Positions 47,246 through 56,275 of a stretch of 64,000 bases of DNA are shown here, in pieces. The notes beneath the pieces were generated by a model that was given only the letters and a program-made list of their open reading frames with translations, searched no databases and was not told where the DNA came from. A program made the translations under genes and the position numbers. The stretch comes from Candidatus Thiothrix anitrata. Lineage in GTDB: Bacteria; Pseudomonadota; Gammaproteobacteria; Thiotrichales; Thiotrichaceae. The DNA lies in assembly GCF_017901155.1 (NCBI RefSeq), contig NZ_CP072800.1:3065283-3129282 (forward strand), given 5' to 3'. Position 1 is the stretch's first letter. Each line of letters begins with the position of its first letter.

Positions 47246-47400
47246 TTAGCCACTGTTTCCATCCCCCACTGCGGGTGCATTGTCCCATTCAACAACGATT
47301 GATGGCAGCAGTGCGTTGGGGTCACACTTCGCCAGCAAGTCTGAAAGCTTGTATTTTTGCGCAGCGCTGTAAACTCTATCCTCAAACAACCAAGGACAGA
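47246..47400 (-). pseudogene. MazE/AbrB-like antitoxin C-terminal remnant
   Basis: A minus-strand frame ending at a TAA (47246-47248) encodes KYKLSDLLAKCDPNALLP and WDNAPAVGDG. The YxLxxLLAxCDPNA pattern with a following APVG-like end is typical of MazE/ChpB-type antitoxin tails. The DNA-binding N-terminus is missing, and no MazF toxin follows. Tentative. Confidence 0.35.
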
Positions 47401-47427
47401 GTAACGCACAGATGTTTTTCAATGGAG

Positions 47428-47781
47428 TTAACCCACTTGATCTGAGTCAAGGTTGACACGCACCTTGCCGTGGACATGCACAGCCGTGTAGTTCCAAGTG
47501 GGCACGCCTGCGCCTTGGTACCATGTGGGTGAAACGTAGGCGTGTGCACCTTGGAACATTGCCAACACCTGCGGGTTTGTCGCGAGGTGCTGCCATTGCG
47601 GATTGGCTTTGGCAAGATGACCGGACAACGTGAGTGTGTCGCCCTGTTCCAACAAAAACGGAATGTGGCTGGCGAAGGGAGCGCCTGCATCAACCGTAAC
47701 CAGCGTACCAAATGCATTGGCGGCGATGAAGCGCAAGATTTCAGCTTGGTCGTGTTCGGCAAAGTGTTTTGGGATGTACAT
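47428..47781 (-). pseudogene. PaiB-like FMN-binding regulator, truncated
   Basis: 117 residues starting MYIPKHFAEHDQAEILRFIA, then GTLVTVDAGAPFASHIPFLL, WQHLATNPQVLAMFQGAHAY and PTWNYTAVHVHGKVRV, all typical of PaiB-family flavin-binding proteins. Relatives are about 200 residues, so the C-terminal part is missing. Surrounded by other gene fragments, it is probably not functional. Confidence 0.75.
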
Positions 47782-47797
47782 CAGAACTCCAATATCG

Positions 47798-47920
47798 CTA
47801 GAGCAATGTTTTCAACTTACGTCCGCCAGTGATGGCAAAGCCTTCACTCCCATAAAATGCGAGAGTACGCTCAAATGCAGGTAAGGGTGGCGTGGTCACC
47901 AAAATATGAGAACCGAATTC
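47798..47920 (-). pseudogene. Possible acetyltransferase (GNAT) C-terminal fragment
   Basis: A short minus-strand frame encodes PAFERTLAFYGSEGFAITG followed by GRKLKTLL and a TAG at 47798-47800. The A-x-x-F-Y-x-x-x-G-F pattern is the GNAT C-terminal helix-strand. A VOC-fold tail is an alternative. It is upstream of the PaiB remnant, as PaiA (GNAT) and PaiB are often together. Weak. Confidence 0.3.
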
Positions 47921-47980
47921 TCAATTGCCGACGGTATAGGTGACAGAAACTGAATAACAGACCCATTCTAAAAATCACGG

Positions 47981-48005
47981 AGGATAGAGGATAGAGGATA
48001 GAGGA
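47981..48005. repeat. Heptanucleotide tandem repeat AGGATAG, 3.6 copies
   Basis: AGGATAG is repeated three times, followed by AGGAT. It lies in non-coding DNA between gene remnants and the tRNA gene. The interval 47930-48108 otherwise shows no gene. Confidence 0.8.
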
Positions 48006-48108
48006 TTTTAGCGTAGCACCAAAAAAATAGAGATTCAGCACAATGCTTTGACAAAAAAGCAGTCATTGGCTAAACTACTGATTTACAAGCATTCATTTGC
48101 AACAAAAG

Positions 48109-48195
48109 TGGTGCCCGGAGCCGGACTCGAACCGGCACAGCGTTACCGCCGAGAGATTTTAAGTCTCTTGTGTCTACCGATTTCACCATCCGGGC
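48109..48195 (-). tRNA. tRNA-Leu (anticodon TAA)
   Basis: On the minus strand the gene starts GCCCGGATGGTG and ends CTCCGGGCACCA, so the acceptor stem pairs and CCA is encoded. The anticodon loop ACTTAAAAT has TAA. A variable arm with CTCGGCGGTAACGCTG and the T loop GGTTCGAGTCC are typical of a class II tRNA. Its 3' end faces the accessory region, a common integration site, but no second copy of the 3' sequence was noticed. Confidence 0.95.
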
Positions 48196-48268
48196 ATGGA
48201 TGCGGGAGTCGATAAAAGCGAGGGAGGATTATAAGACGCTTCATCAACCAACGCAACGCGTTTAGCAC

Positions 48269-48829
48269 TTACTTCTCAGTTTTTGCCGTATCGACTGTTG
48301 AAACCAAAGGCTTGGCTGAACTGCTAGCGGATGTCGGTACCTTGCCGGAAGCACTACCAAACATTTCAGGACGGCACATGGTGTCAAGATTTTTACTAAT
48401 TAACGCCATTTTTTCCTGTTTTTCAGCCGCAGTAAGAAAACGTTCGCCTTTGTCATCACTGAATTTCACCAACGAATTGATCGTCAGCTTCTGAAATGCC
48501 TCCTTTTGCTGGTCGCAATAACTGCGATGTTGCTTTTCACTCGCTGCGGCCGTATCTTCCGACTTTAGTGGTTTATCTGGTGTAGTTTCAGGCGGGGCTT
48601 GCTCGGTTGTTGCAGAGACATCGGGTACTTCCACCGCCTTAGGCTTACCTGTAGACAATTTAATCTCAGCCTCAATGTTTTTAGCATTTACATCAGCTGG
48701 CGGCGGCGTGGCACTGTAATGTGTTTTACCGTTGCTATCTGTCCATTTATACATCTCTGCGCTGGCGGAACTTGCCCAACCCACGACACCTGCCACTAAA
48801 ATTGGCATCAAGATTGCCTGTTTAATCAT
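48269..48829 (-). CDS. DUF4124 domain-containing exported protein
   Basis: 186 residues. Signal peptide (about 1-24, ending SASA) followed by EMYKWTDSNGKTHYSATPPP, the DUF4124 signature (YKWxDxxGxxHYSDxPP). The rest is low-complexity Pro/Thr/Glu-rich sequence plus a helical segment. Function of the domain is unknown; such proteins are periplasmic and common in gammaproteobacteria. Confidence 0.85.
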   Translation of the reverse strand: MIKQAILMPILVAGVVGWASSASAEMYKWTDSNGKTHYSATPPPADVNAKNIEAEIKLSTGKPKAVEVPDVSATTEQAPPETTPDKPLKSEDTAAASEKQHRSYCDQQKEAFQKLTINSLVKFSDDKGERFLTAAEKQEKMALISKNLDTMCRPEMFGSASGKVPTSASSSAKPLVSTVDTAKTEK

Positions 48830-48888
48830 GTCATCACCTTAATTTTGTTATCTGGACAAGTCGGATTTACTCTCTCGGTCAGTATGCC

Positions 48889-49047
48889 ATGAAAACCTTG
48901 CAGCTAGGATTACTGGTCGTCGGATTGTTCAGCTCAGAGCATACTTTCTGTACATACCCCCGCAAAATTCAGCTCGGATATGGTTCAAATGGTAATAATT
49001 ACGCAACTTTGCTGGGCAACGGCAATTTTATGATCGGTGTTGTATGA
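48889..49047 (+). CDS. Possible small exported peptide (52 residues)
   Basis: ATG at 48889, with a hydrophobic start (MKTLQLGLLVVGLFSSEH) like a short signal or membrane segment and a Gly/Asn-rich remainder. It overlaps the next small ORF by four bases (ATGA). The ribosome site is weak. A terminator lies downstream at 49224, supporting a plus-strand transcript here, which could also be non-coding. Confidence 0.35.
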   Translation: MKTLQLGLLVVGLFSSEHTFCTYPRKIQLGYGSNGNNYATLLGNGNFMIGVV

Positions 49048-49193
49048 AGCATAGCGTTTGCTGCATTCACCATGATCGGTATAATCACGCCGCTGAAGGA
49101 GTATTTACCGCGCTAACGCTGGTACTGGCTGCCCTGATGTACTATATGTATACACGTAACCGCCTCACACTCATTACGGGGCGCGTTGCGTAA
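49044..49193 (+). CDS. Possible small membrane peptide (49 residues)
   Basis: ATG overlaps the preceding small ORF stop. It has one membrane-helix-like segment (GVFTALTLVLAALMYYMYTR) after a Cys/His-rich start (MKHSVCCIHHDRYNHA). Thirty bases before a terminator hairpin. Not recognised; it might be part of a small-peptide operon or chance. Confidence 0.35.
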   Translation: MKHSVCCIHHDRYNHAAEGVFTALTLVLAALMYYMYTRNRLTLITGRVA

Positions 49194-49223
49194 CGTTGAT
49201 TTAAACTGTGTTCAATCTGACGA

Positions 49224-49266
49224 AGCCTCTGGATTTGCATGAGCTAACCAGAGGCTTTCGTTTTTT
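49224..49266 (+). terminator. Rho-independent terminator before tex
   Basis: AGCCTCTGG and CCAGAGGCT form a nine-pair stem with a 15-base loop, followed by TTCGTTTTTT. It ends a plus-strand transcript from the 48840-49200 interval, about 13 bases before the tex start. Confidence 0.85.
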
Positions 49267-49278
49267 AATGAGTTCTGT

Positions 49279-51630
49279 ATGCAAAGTATCCTGACCCGAA
49301 TCGCCACCGAATTAGCAGTGAATGAAAAACAAGTCGCGGCGACTGTCGAACTATTAGACGAAGGTGCTACCGTCCCGTTTATTGCGCGTTACCGCAAAGA
49401 AAAAACCGGCGGGCTGGATGACACCCAATTACGTTACCTTGAAACCCGCCTGAGCAGCTTACGCGAGTTGGAAAAACGCCGCGAAACCGTGCTGCACAGC
49501 ATCCGCGAACAAGGTAAATTAACCCCGGAACTGGAACAACAAATTCTCGCGTTGAATACGCGCACCGAACTCGAAGACATTTACCTGCCCTACAAGCCCA
49601 AACGCCGCACCAAAGCGCAGATTGCACGCGAAGCCGGAATCGAGCCACTAGCACAAGCGTTACTGACTAATCCGCAACTCAACCCGGAAAGCGAAGCTGC
49701 TAACTACCTCAACCCTGCGATGGAATTTGCCGACAGCAAAGCGGTGTTAGACGGTGCGCGGCAAATTTTGATGGAAGATTTCGCTGAGAATGCTGAATTA
49801 TCCGGGCGATTGCGCGAATACTTGTGGGAACAGGGGCATTTAGCCTCCAGTGTGATTGAAGGCAAAACCCAAGAAGGGCAAAAATTTGCCGACTATTTTG
49901 ACTACAGCGAAGCACTCCACAAAATCCCGTCACACCGCGCACTGGCACTGTTTCGTGGGCGCAATGAAGGCATTCTCGACTTAAAACTCGATGTCAGTGT
50001 CGCCGATGGCATGAGCCACCCTTGCGAAGACGCGATTGCTACTGCTTTTAATATTCGTGATCAAGGGCGTGCGGCGGATCGTTGGTTATTGGACTGCGTG
50101 CGCTGGGCATGGAAGGTCAAATTACACAGCCGTCTTAGCACCGATTTGAACTTACGCTTACGCGAAACGGCTGAAGCTGAAGCCATCCGCGTGTTTGCTG
50201 CTAACCTCAAAGATTTGTTACTCGCCGCACCTGCGGGCGCACGCACTACCTTAGGTTTAGACCCCGGTTTACGCACCGGTGTCAAAGTAGCCATCGTTGA
50301 TGCCACCGGTAAATTGCTGGATTTCGCCACCATTTACCCGCACGTTCCCAAAAAACAATGGGAACAATCCATCGCAGTATTAGCTGATTTATGCAGCAAA
50401 TACCAAGTGGGGTTAATCAGCATCGGTAACGGCACGGCTTCACGCGAAACTGACCAGTTAGCCAGCGATTTAATCAAACGCCACCCGGAACTCAAACTCG
50501 CTAAAATCGTGGTATCAGAAGCCGGAGCGTCAGTGTATTCCGCATCCGAATTGGCGGCGAAAGAATTCCCGCTGCTGGATGTGTCGATTCGTGGGGCGGT
50601 ATCCATTGCCCGCCGCTTGCAAGACCCGTTAGCCGAACTGGTTAAAATTGACCCTAAATCCATCGGGGTTGGTCAATACCAGCACGATGTTAATCAACCG
50701 GAACTGGCGCGTTCACTGGATGCCGTAGTGGAAGACTGCGTTAATGCCGTGGGTGTCGATGTCAATATGGCTTCAGCCGCATTACTTGCACGGGTTTCTG
50801 GTTTGAATCAAGGCATTGCCGACAATATCGTGGCATTTCGCGATGACAATGGGCCATTCCGCAATCGTAATCAGTTAAAAAAAGTATCGCGTTTAGGGGC
50901 AAAAACCTTTGAACAAGCCGCTGGTTTCTTGCGCATTCGTGACGGCGAACACCCACTGGATGCGTCTGCTGTCCACCCGGAAACCTACACTTTAGTCGAA
51001 CAAATCGCTGCCGTTAATCGCCAACCGTTAGTGGAATTAATCGGCAATAGCAGCTTTATTCACAGCCTCAAACCCAGTGATTACGTCACCGAACAATTCG
51101 GTTTGCCGACGATTCGCGATATTTTGGCGGAACTCGAAAAGCCGGGACGTGACCCGCGCCCTGAACTCGTTACCGCTACCTTCCGCGAAGGTGTTAATGA
51201 AATTAGTGACTTACAACCGGGCATGATCCTCGAAGGTGTAGTCACGAATGTGGCAAATTTTGGTGCATTCGTTGACATTGGCGTGCATCAGGATGGCTTA
51301 GTACATATTTCCCAAATCACCAGCAAATTCATCAAAGATCCGCGTGAAGTGGTGCGTACCGGCGATATTGTCAAAGTGCGTGTGGAAGAAGTCGATGTGC
51401 AACGCAAACGCATTTCCCTCACCATGCGTCTGGAGGATGATGGGCAAAAAGTTCCAGCCCAAAAGCCCGCAGCACGCACAGAACGTCAAACACCCAAGCC
51501 GCCATCAGAGCCGCAACAAACACGCGGTAAGTTCAATAACCCGAAAAAGCCAGCTAAAGCCACTCCACCCGCTGCTAATTCCGCAATGGGTGATGCACTC
51601 GCGGCTGCTTTCGGTAAATTCCGTAAGTAG
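49279..51630 (+). CDS. tex: Tex, S1-domain RNA-binding transcription accessory protein
   Basis: 783 residues, full length. Tex_N region ([20 protein letters not shown]), YqgF-like domain ([19 protein letters not shown]), helix-hairpin-helix segments (SVDVNMAS-like [20 protein letters not shown]) and a C-terminal S1 domain ([20 protein letters not shown], then LVHISQI). Cytoplasmic protein implicated in transcription and RNA metabolism. The C-terminal tail is basic and Pro/Lys-rich. Confidence 0.97.
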   Translation: MQSILTRIATELAVNEKQVAATVELLDEGATVPFIARYRKEKTGGLDDTQLRYLETRLSSLRELEKRRETVLHSIREQGKLTPELEQQILALNTRTELEDIYLPYKPKRRTKAQIAREAGIEPLAQALLTNPQLNPESEAANYLNPAMEFADSKAVLDGARQILMEDFAENAELSGRLREYLWEQGHLASSVIEGKTQEGQKFADYFDYSEALHKIPSHRALALFRGRNEGILDLKLDVSVADGMSHPCEDAIATAFNIRDQGRAADRWLLDCVRWAWKVKLHSRLSTDLNLRLRETAEAEAIRVFAANLKDLLLAAPAGARTTLGLDPGLRTGVKVAIVDATGKLLDFATIYPHVPKKQWEQSIAVLADLCSKYQVGLISIGNGTASRETDQLASDLIKRHPELKLAKIVVSEAGASVYSASELAAKEFPLLDVSIRGAVSIARRLQDPLAELVKIDPKSIGVGQYQHDVNQPELARSLDAVVEDCVNAVGVDVNMASAALLARVSGLNQGIADNIVAFRDDNGPFRNRNQLKKVSRLGAKTFEQAAGFLRIRDGEHPLDASAVHPETYTLVEQIAAVNRQPLVELIGNSSFIHSLKPSDYVTEQFGLPTIRDILAELEKPGRDPRPELVTATFREGVNEISDLQPGMILEGVVTNVANFGAFVDIGVHQDGLVHISQITSKFIKDPREVVRTGDIVKVRVEEVDVQRKRISLTMRLEDDGQKVPAQKPAARTERQTPKPPSEPQQTRGKFNNPKKPAKATPPAANSAMGDALAAAFGKFRK

Positions 51631-51735
51631 CTGTAAATTCAAGCTTGTTAATATTAGAATTTCCTTATAAACTTGTCGGAGTGTGTGATTTTCACAACAC
51701 ACTTCGCGCATCACAAGGGGTCGAGGGAACACATA

Positions 51736-52512
51736 ATGAAGACACTGAAAACACCAAAGAATCTGTTTAAACCTAAGCCAACTGCCACTAAAACCATCGA
51801 CGTAGGCATTGATGTGTTTGGCAATGCTATTCCCGACAATGTTACTGCCCAAATTGAAGCCAGTGGCAAAGCCTTGCGCGTAGTCAAACGTCAGCAAGTA
51901 GCACTCAAACCCAGCCGCAAAAAATCCACCAAAAAACTAGCTGTCGTCGCCCCCCAATCACCGAGCTTACTCACGCGCTTACTGCCAGCAACATGGACAA
52001 AACCTAGCGTAAAAACCGTTGCTCACGATGGCATTTCCGAACGTCTTGAAGTCGCATTTAAACGCTTACACCACGAATTCAACGAGCGCGAACAGCAACT
52101 TGAAGTGAAAATGCACGCAATTCAGCAACAGCATTTAGCACTGGCAAACCTCAAACAACAAAAACGTGGTCTGTTACTTTCATTGGTCGCAGCGGGCATG
52201 TTGGCGGGCGGTTATATGCTCTACGTCTTAACCAATATGCAAAACTCGATGACATCCATGTCCGGCAACATTAGCACCATGAACGGTCACATGGGTGCAA
52301 TGGCGACTGACACCCAGAACATGACGCAAAACATTCAGGCGATGAATGAATCCATGTATTACATGAACCATAACGTGGGCTATATGAGCGGTAATGTTGC
52401 GCAAATGAACCAAAAAGTAGGGACGCTGGCACAAGCTGCCGCGCCAATGGGTGAAGCTGCTGCTACCATGAATCCGGTGATGAAAGCCTTTAAATCGTTC
52501 ATGCCGTTTTAA
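51736..52512 (+). CDS. Unknown one-TM protein with methionine-rich heptad tail
   Basis: 258 residues from the ATG at 51736. The N-terminal third is basic (SRKKSTKKLAVV), followed by a coiled coil (about 108-145), one TM helix (about 152-172, LLLSLVAAGMLAGGYMLYVL) and an extracytoplasmic part in which Met recurs about every 3-4 residues: MQNSMTSMSGNISTMNGHMG and later units. The pattern suggests a Met-lined helix bundle, perhaps binding metal such as copper, but this is inference. Family not recognised. Confidence 0.65.
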   Translation: MKTLKTPKNLFKPKPTATKTIDVGIDVFGNAIPDNVTAQIEASGKALRVVKRQQVALKPSRKKSTKKLAVVAPQSPSLLTRLLPATWTKPSVKTVAHDGISERLEVAFKRLHHEFNEREQQLEVKMHAIQQQHLALANLKQQKRGLLLSLVAAGMLAGGYMLYVLTNMQNSMTSMSGNISTMNGHMGAMATDTQNMTQNIQAMNESMYYMNHNVGYMSGNVAQMNQKVGTLAQAAAPMGEAAATMNPVMKAFKSFMPF

Positions 52513-52514
52513 CG

Positions 52515-53207
52515 CTACGGCAACATCCGGGAATGGATAATTTGATAAGTCTGCTTACTTAGCAACGTATCCCAAAAAGCGGCTGACTCTGGCGTTACGG
52601 CCCAAGCAATCAAAGTAACGCACACCAGAGCGGTCGCTTTCATGTGATTTCTTGTATCCAAAAACTTTAAAGCTGTGCCAAATGAACGCTTGATTCTGCT
52701 ATTCATAAAATCGACGCTATACAACTCATCCAAGACTAAATGCAGAATAAATCCGCAAAAAATGAACAAACCATTAAGCCAAGCGACAAAAGAATTTTTC
52801 CCCATCACATGATGACTAAAAATTACCGCCAAAAACATAAATAGTAAGGCTGCCACAACCGAGTGAATGGATCCCCGATGATGCGTATATTGATGAAATA
52901 TCGTCCAAACTGGCCAGCGAATCACTGCAAACGTCACCAAACCAATCAGCCATAACTCCACAATGGAGAGATCGTTTTCAGCAGAAAAAATCACCAAGAA
53001 CGCTGCCATAATCCCAAACAGGGCAAACATAATGCGACTAGGGTAAGCGTGTTCCAAATCCACATCGGGCAAAATGCCACCGATAGTCCCCATCAAAGCC
53101 AGAATCAAAGCTTCACGCGGCTGCACCAAGCCAACTTGCAGACACAATACGGACAGCAAACCCGCACCCGCCGCCGCGACTGTAATGTGAGTACTAAAAT
53201 TTGCCAT
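52515..53207 (-). CDS. Inner-membrane YdjM-like putative metal-dependent hydrolase (DUF457 type)
   Basis: 230 residues with several TM helices. MANFSTHITVAAAGAGLLSV at the start, GGILPDVDLEHAYPS with acidic residues and THHRGSIHS with histidines are the conserved motifs of the LexA-regulated YdjM/DUF457 membrane protein family. Catalytic function has not been shown for close relatives to my knowledge. It is convergent with the Met-rich gene (two-base gap). Confidence 0.8.
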   Translation of the reverse strand: MANFSTHITVAAAGAGLLSVLCLQVGLVQPREALILALMGTIGGILPDVDLEHAYPSRIMFALFGIMAAFLVIFSAENDLSIVELWLIGLVTFAVIRWPVWTIFHQYTHHRGSIHSVVAALLFMFLAVIFSHHVMGKNSFVAWLNGLFIFCGFILHLVLDELYSVDFMNSRIKRSFGTALKFLDTRNHMKATALVCVTLIAWAVTPESAAFWDTLLSKQTYQIIHSRMLP

Positions 53208-53226
53208 CAGTATGGTGTCATTGTGC

Positions 53227-53742
53227 CTATTGGTAAGAATAGTAGGAGGTATTATTACCGCCGGTATAGGGCGTGTACGGATGCGTGGTCACGCTGCTGC
53301 TTGCGCTGCCATGGCCTCCCGAACAGTTGGTACGTTGCGCTTCCGGTAAATTACTCAACAGCATGAATCCCTGTCCCATTGCCGCTTGCGCCGCATCGCT
53401 AGGGATACTCAGGATATTAATTTTACCGTCCGAAGCACCACAAACCGCCGGATACATGCGTCCATCCATCCCACAAGCACTACTTACCACCGGAATACGC
53501 ATGGATTGTAATTGACGTTGCATTTCTGCCAATGGCACACCACCACCCTCGCATTGGCGCGATCCTTGATATTTGTAAACATCGACGTAAGAAACGGGTG
53601 CGGGTATAGGCGCAGGTACTGGTGCGGGATACGGTGAAACCCAAGGACTCCCTAAGCCACCATTAACCATATTGGGAGGTACACATCCGCTCAATAATAC
53701 ACTGGAAAGCAGGGCTAAGCCCCCAAGACGAAAAAATGACAT
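53227..53742 (-). CDS. Lipoprotein of unknown function
   Basis: 171 residues with a lipobox (SSVLLSGC, Cys20), a Pro/Ala/Val repeat linker (YPAPVPAPIPAPVSY) and a globular part with paired cysteines (RQCEGGGVPL, VVSSACGMDGRMYPAVCGAS). QCEGGG with LAEMQRQLQSMRIPVVSSAC resembles small cysteine-containing periplasmic domains; no named family. Located in the outer membrane or periplasm. Confidence 0.7.
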   Translation of the reverse strand: MSFFRLGGLALLSSVLLSGCVPPNMVNGGLGSPWVSPYPAPVPAPIPAPVSYVDVYKYQGSRQCEGGGVPLAEMQRQLQSMRIPVVSSACGMDGRMYPAVCGASDGKINILSIPSDAAQAAMGQGFMLLSNLPEAQRTNCSGGHGSASSSVTTHPYTPYTGGNNTSYYSYQ

Positions 53743-53927
53743 AGACAGCTCCTTATTGCGTTGTTAGTTAGCTGTTTGACTTTAAATCGGTGTTTCGGTT
53801 CGTTCAGGCACAAAAAAACCAGCCCTAAGCTGATTCCAATATTGTCCTGTAGTTGTATACCTGCCCGTATACCTATTTGAAAACCATACCGCCCCATACT
53901 AACAATTTGTCACGAATGCGCCAACAT

Positions 53928-53956
53928 AAAAAAGTCGGGACATGCCCGACTTTTTT
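53928..53956. terminator. Bidirectional terminator hairpin
   Basis: AAAAAAGTCGGG and CCCGACTTTTTT pair around a short ACATG loop; A and T runs on both sides allow use in both directions. It is in the 354-base interval between the lipoprotein gene and the histidine kinase, where no other gene is seen. Confidence 0.85.
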
Positions 53957-54096
53957 CATACTGAATGCCGCATCTTCACTTCGTCGGGCAATTGTTGCCA
54001 TTCATCCTTTATCCTACTATCGTTACACTCGACTAAACTTCCAATCACTACTGAATCAAACATAACTACACAATAAGATCAGGATGCGCACCGATA

Positions 54097-55974
54097 ATGA
54101 CCGCCAACCAACCACCACGCCTAAACAGGCATAACCTGAAGCGCATACACTGGTTACAGCGTCTTGATAATTTTTTACTGGTGACGCTGCTGTCGATTAT
54201 CGCCACCATGATGTGGCTAATGGAACAAAACCATGCCCTTAATACCAGCAACACGCATCTAGAGGAAAACTTGGCGTGGGTGACATTGTTCATCAGTGTT
54301 TTGCTGGCAGGCAGCCGCTTTTACCTCCGGCAGCAATTAGCGCATATTAACCAATTACTGCAAGATGCCGTCACCGCCCAACACATTGCGGAAGATGCAG
54401 TAAAAACCAAAGCGCGGTTTCTTGCCACCATGAGTCATGAAATCCGCACCCCGATGAACGGAGTCATTGGTATGACACGCCTGCTAATGAATACGCCGAT
54501 GAGCAAGAAGCAATCAGAATTTGTGGAAAGCATTCATCTCAGCGGCGAACATTTGCTGACGGTCATTAATGACGTGCTGGATTTTTCCAAAATGGAAGCG
54601 GGCAAGCTGGATCTAAAACGTGAACCGCTCGAACTCCGCGCCTGTATTGAAGACGTACTCAACCTGCTCACCTCCAAAGCCTTGGAAAAAAATTTAGAGC
54701 TGGCCTATATCGTGGAACCATCCATTCCACTATTCGTTGAAGGGGACATGGTGCGGCTTCGCCAAATTCTCACCAATCTGATCGGCAATGCCATTAAATT
54801 TACCGACAAAGGCGAAATTACGGTATTTGTCAGGCTGTATACGCAACCAGATGGTGAATACGAGCTGGAATTCCAGATCAATGACACCGGCTCCGGTATT
54901 CCGGCAGAACGCTTGGAAAGCATTTTTGAGCAATTCAGCCGCGCCGAAGAAACCCTGTCCCACCGTCACGAAGGCACCGGTTTAGGTTTAGCCATTTCGC
55001 GGCGTTTGGTGGAAATGATGGAAGGACGCATCTGGGCAGAAAGCACCCTCGGTGTCGGTAGCCGTTTCCACTTCACCCTCAAAACCCGCCAAGCCGCTGG
55101 CAAGCTCAAGCCGTTTTTACACCCCAATATCCCCGAAATTGTCGGCAAACGCATTTTGGTGGTGGAAAACAATCCTGCCACTAGTCAGGCACTGAGCGAC
55201 TTTTGTTCCGGTTGGGGCGCGAAAGTGGATAACGTGAAATCTGTCAGTGATGCGATTGGCTGGATTGCCGTCGGGCGCACTTATGACATCGCACTGGTGG
55301 ATAGCAATTTACCGGGGGATACGCCGTTAGAATTTGCTAAATACGTGCGCAACCGTTACGACAAACAGACATTACCGTTGATTCTGATTGCGCCACCGAA
55401 TGATCGCCACCCCAAAGACACGGTGCGCGAATTATACAATCTGTATTTGACCAAACCGATTACCCGCAGCCGCTTGTTCGACAGCTTAATGACGGTATTG
55501 GGTGAACTCAATTTACTCACCATTCGCCCTGAAATCACCCAAAACAAACTGGGCGAACGCCTGCCATTACGCATCTTACTGGCGGAAGACAATCCGATTA
55601 ACCAAATTGTCGCCACCTCCATCCTTGATGAAATGGCTTACAAAGCCGACGTGGCGGAAAACGGGCGCGAAGTCATTGAGATGTTGCGCAAAAAACCTTA
55701 TCACGTCATTTTCATGGATATGCAAATGCCCGAAATGGATGGCTTGGAAGCCACGCGCCGCATCCGTGAGGAATTCCCGGCGGATCGCCAACCGGTGATT
55801 ATCGCCATGACCGCGAATGCGATGGACTCCGGTAAACAGGAATGCCTCGCTGCGGGTATGAACGATTACATTAGTAAACCCATCTTGCCCGAAACCGTGG
55901 AAGCCGCACTGCAACACTGGTGCAGCAAAACCGCTATCGCCACAGGAAACCACCATGCAACTGCTCACGCCTGA
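54097..55974 (+). CDS. Hybrid sensor histidine kinase with two receiver domains
   Basis: 625 residues. Two N-terminal TM helices with a very short periplasmic loop (about 25-43 and 58-76), HisKA domain with His114 in TMSHEIRTPMNGVIGMTRLL, HATPase with NAIKFTDKG, DTGSGI and GTGLGLAISRRL, a first receiver (from KRILVVENNP) and a second (LRILLAEDNPINQ, with phospho-Asp in IFMDMQMPEMDG). BarA-like, but its HPt domain is encoded by the next, overlapping gene. The signal is unknown. Its 3' two-thirds is duplicated at 61233-62785. Confidence 0.93.
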   Translation: MTANQPPRLNRHNLKRIHWLQRLDNFLLVTLLSIIATMMWLMEQNHALNTSNTHLEENLAWVTLFISVLLAGSRFYLRQQLAHINQLLQDAVTAQHIAEDAVKTKARFLATMSHEIRTPMNGVIGMTRLLMNTPMSKKQSEFVESIHLSGEHLLTVINDVLDFSKMEAGKLDLKREPLELRACIEDVLNLLTSKALEKNLELAYIVEPSIPLFVEGDMVRLRQILTNLIGNAIKFTDKGEITVFVRLYTQPDGEYELEFQINDTGSGIPAERLESIFEQFSRAEETLSHRHEGTGLGLAISRRLVEMMEGRIWAESTLGVGSRFHFTLKTRQAAGKLKPFLHPNIPEIVGKRILVVENNPATSQALSDFCSGWGAKVDNVKSVSDAIGWIAVGRTYDIALVDSNLPGDTPLEFAKYVRNRYDKQTLPLILIAPPNDRHPKDTVRELYNLYLTKPITRSRLFDSLMTVLGELNLLTIRPEITQNKLGERLPLRILLAEDNPINQIVATSILDEMAYKADVAENGREVIEMLRKKPYHVIFMDMQMPEMDGLEATRRIREEFPADRQPVIIAMTANAMDSGKQECLAAGMNDYISKPILPETVEAALQHWCSKTAIATGNHHATAHA

Positions 55975-56275
55975 AACTTTACGCAGCTTACCGGCTGTTA
56001 TTTTACCCAAACTGATCAGCTTGTTTAGTAGCACGACTCCGCCATTACTGACAGAAATCCGTCAACATGCCACGCAAGGCGAATGGCAAGCAATGGCGCA
56101 AGCGGCTCACAAGCTCAAAGGTTCATGCGTCAGTTTAGGAGCGGAACCGATGGCAAACATCTGTAAATCGTTGCAGCACAAAGGTGAAGCAAACGATTCC
56201 AGCGGTGTTGATGAAGAGATCACCACGTTAACGGCGTTGTATCCGTTAACGTTGGCAGCTTTGCAGTCGATGTGA
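55955..56275 (+). CDS. HPt domain protein, phosphorelay partner of the hybrid kinase
   Basis: 106 residues, starts within the last 20 bases of the kinase gene. The phospho-His is in AHKLKGSCVSLGA (HxxKGS motif). It likely passes phosphate from the receiver to an unlinked response regulator. Its stop lies one base from the convergent argS stop. Confidence 0.88.
   Translation: MQLLTPETLRSLPAVILPKLISLFSSTTPPLLTEIRQHATQGEWQAMAQAAHKLKGSCVSLGAEPMANICKSLQHKGEANDSSGVDEEITTLTALYPLTLAALQSM

Noticed and set aside
48109-48195. tRNA-Leu as a proven attachment site of the CRISPR island
   Set aside because: The orientation is right, but there is no integrase gene and no second copy of the tRNA 3' end in the window.
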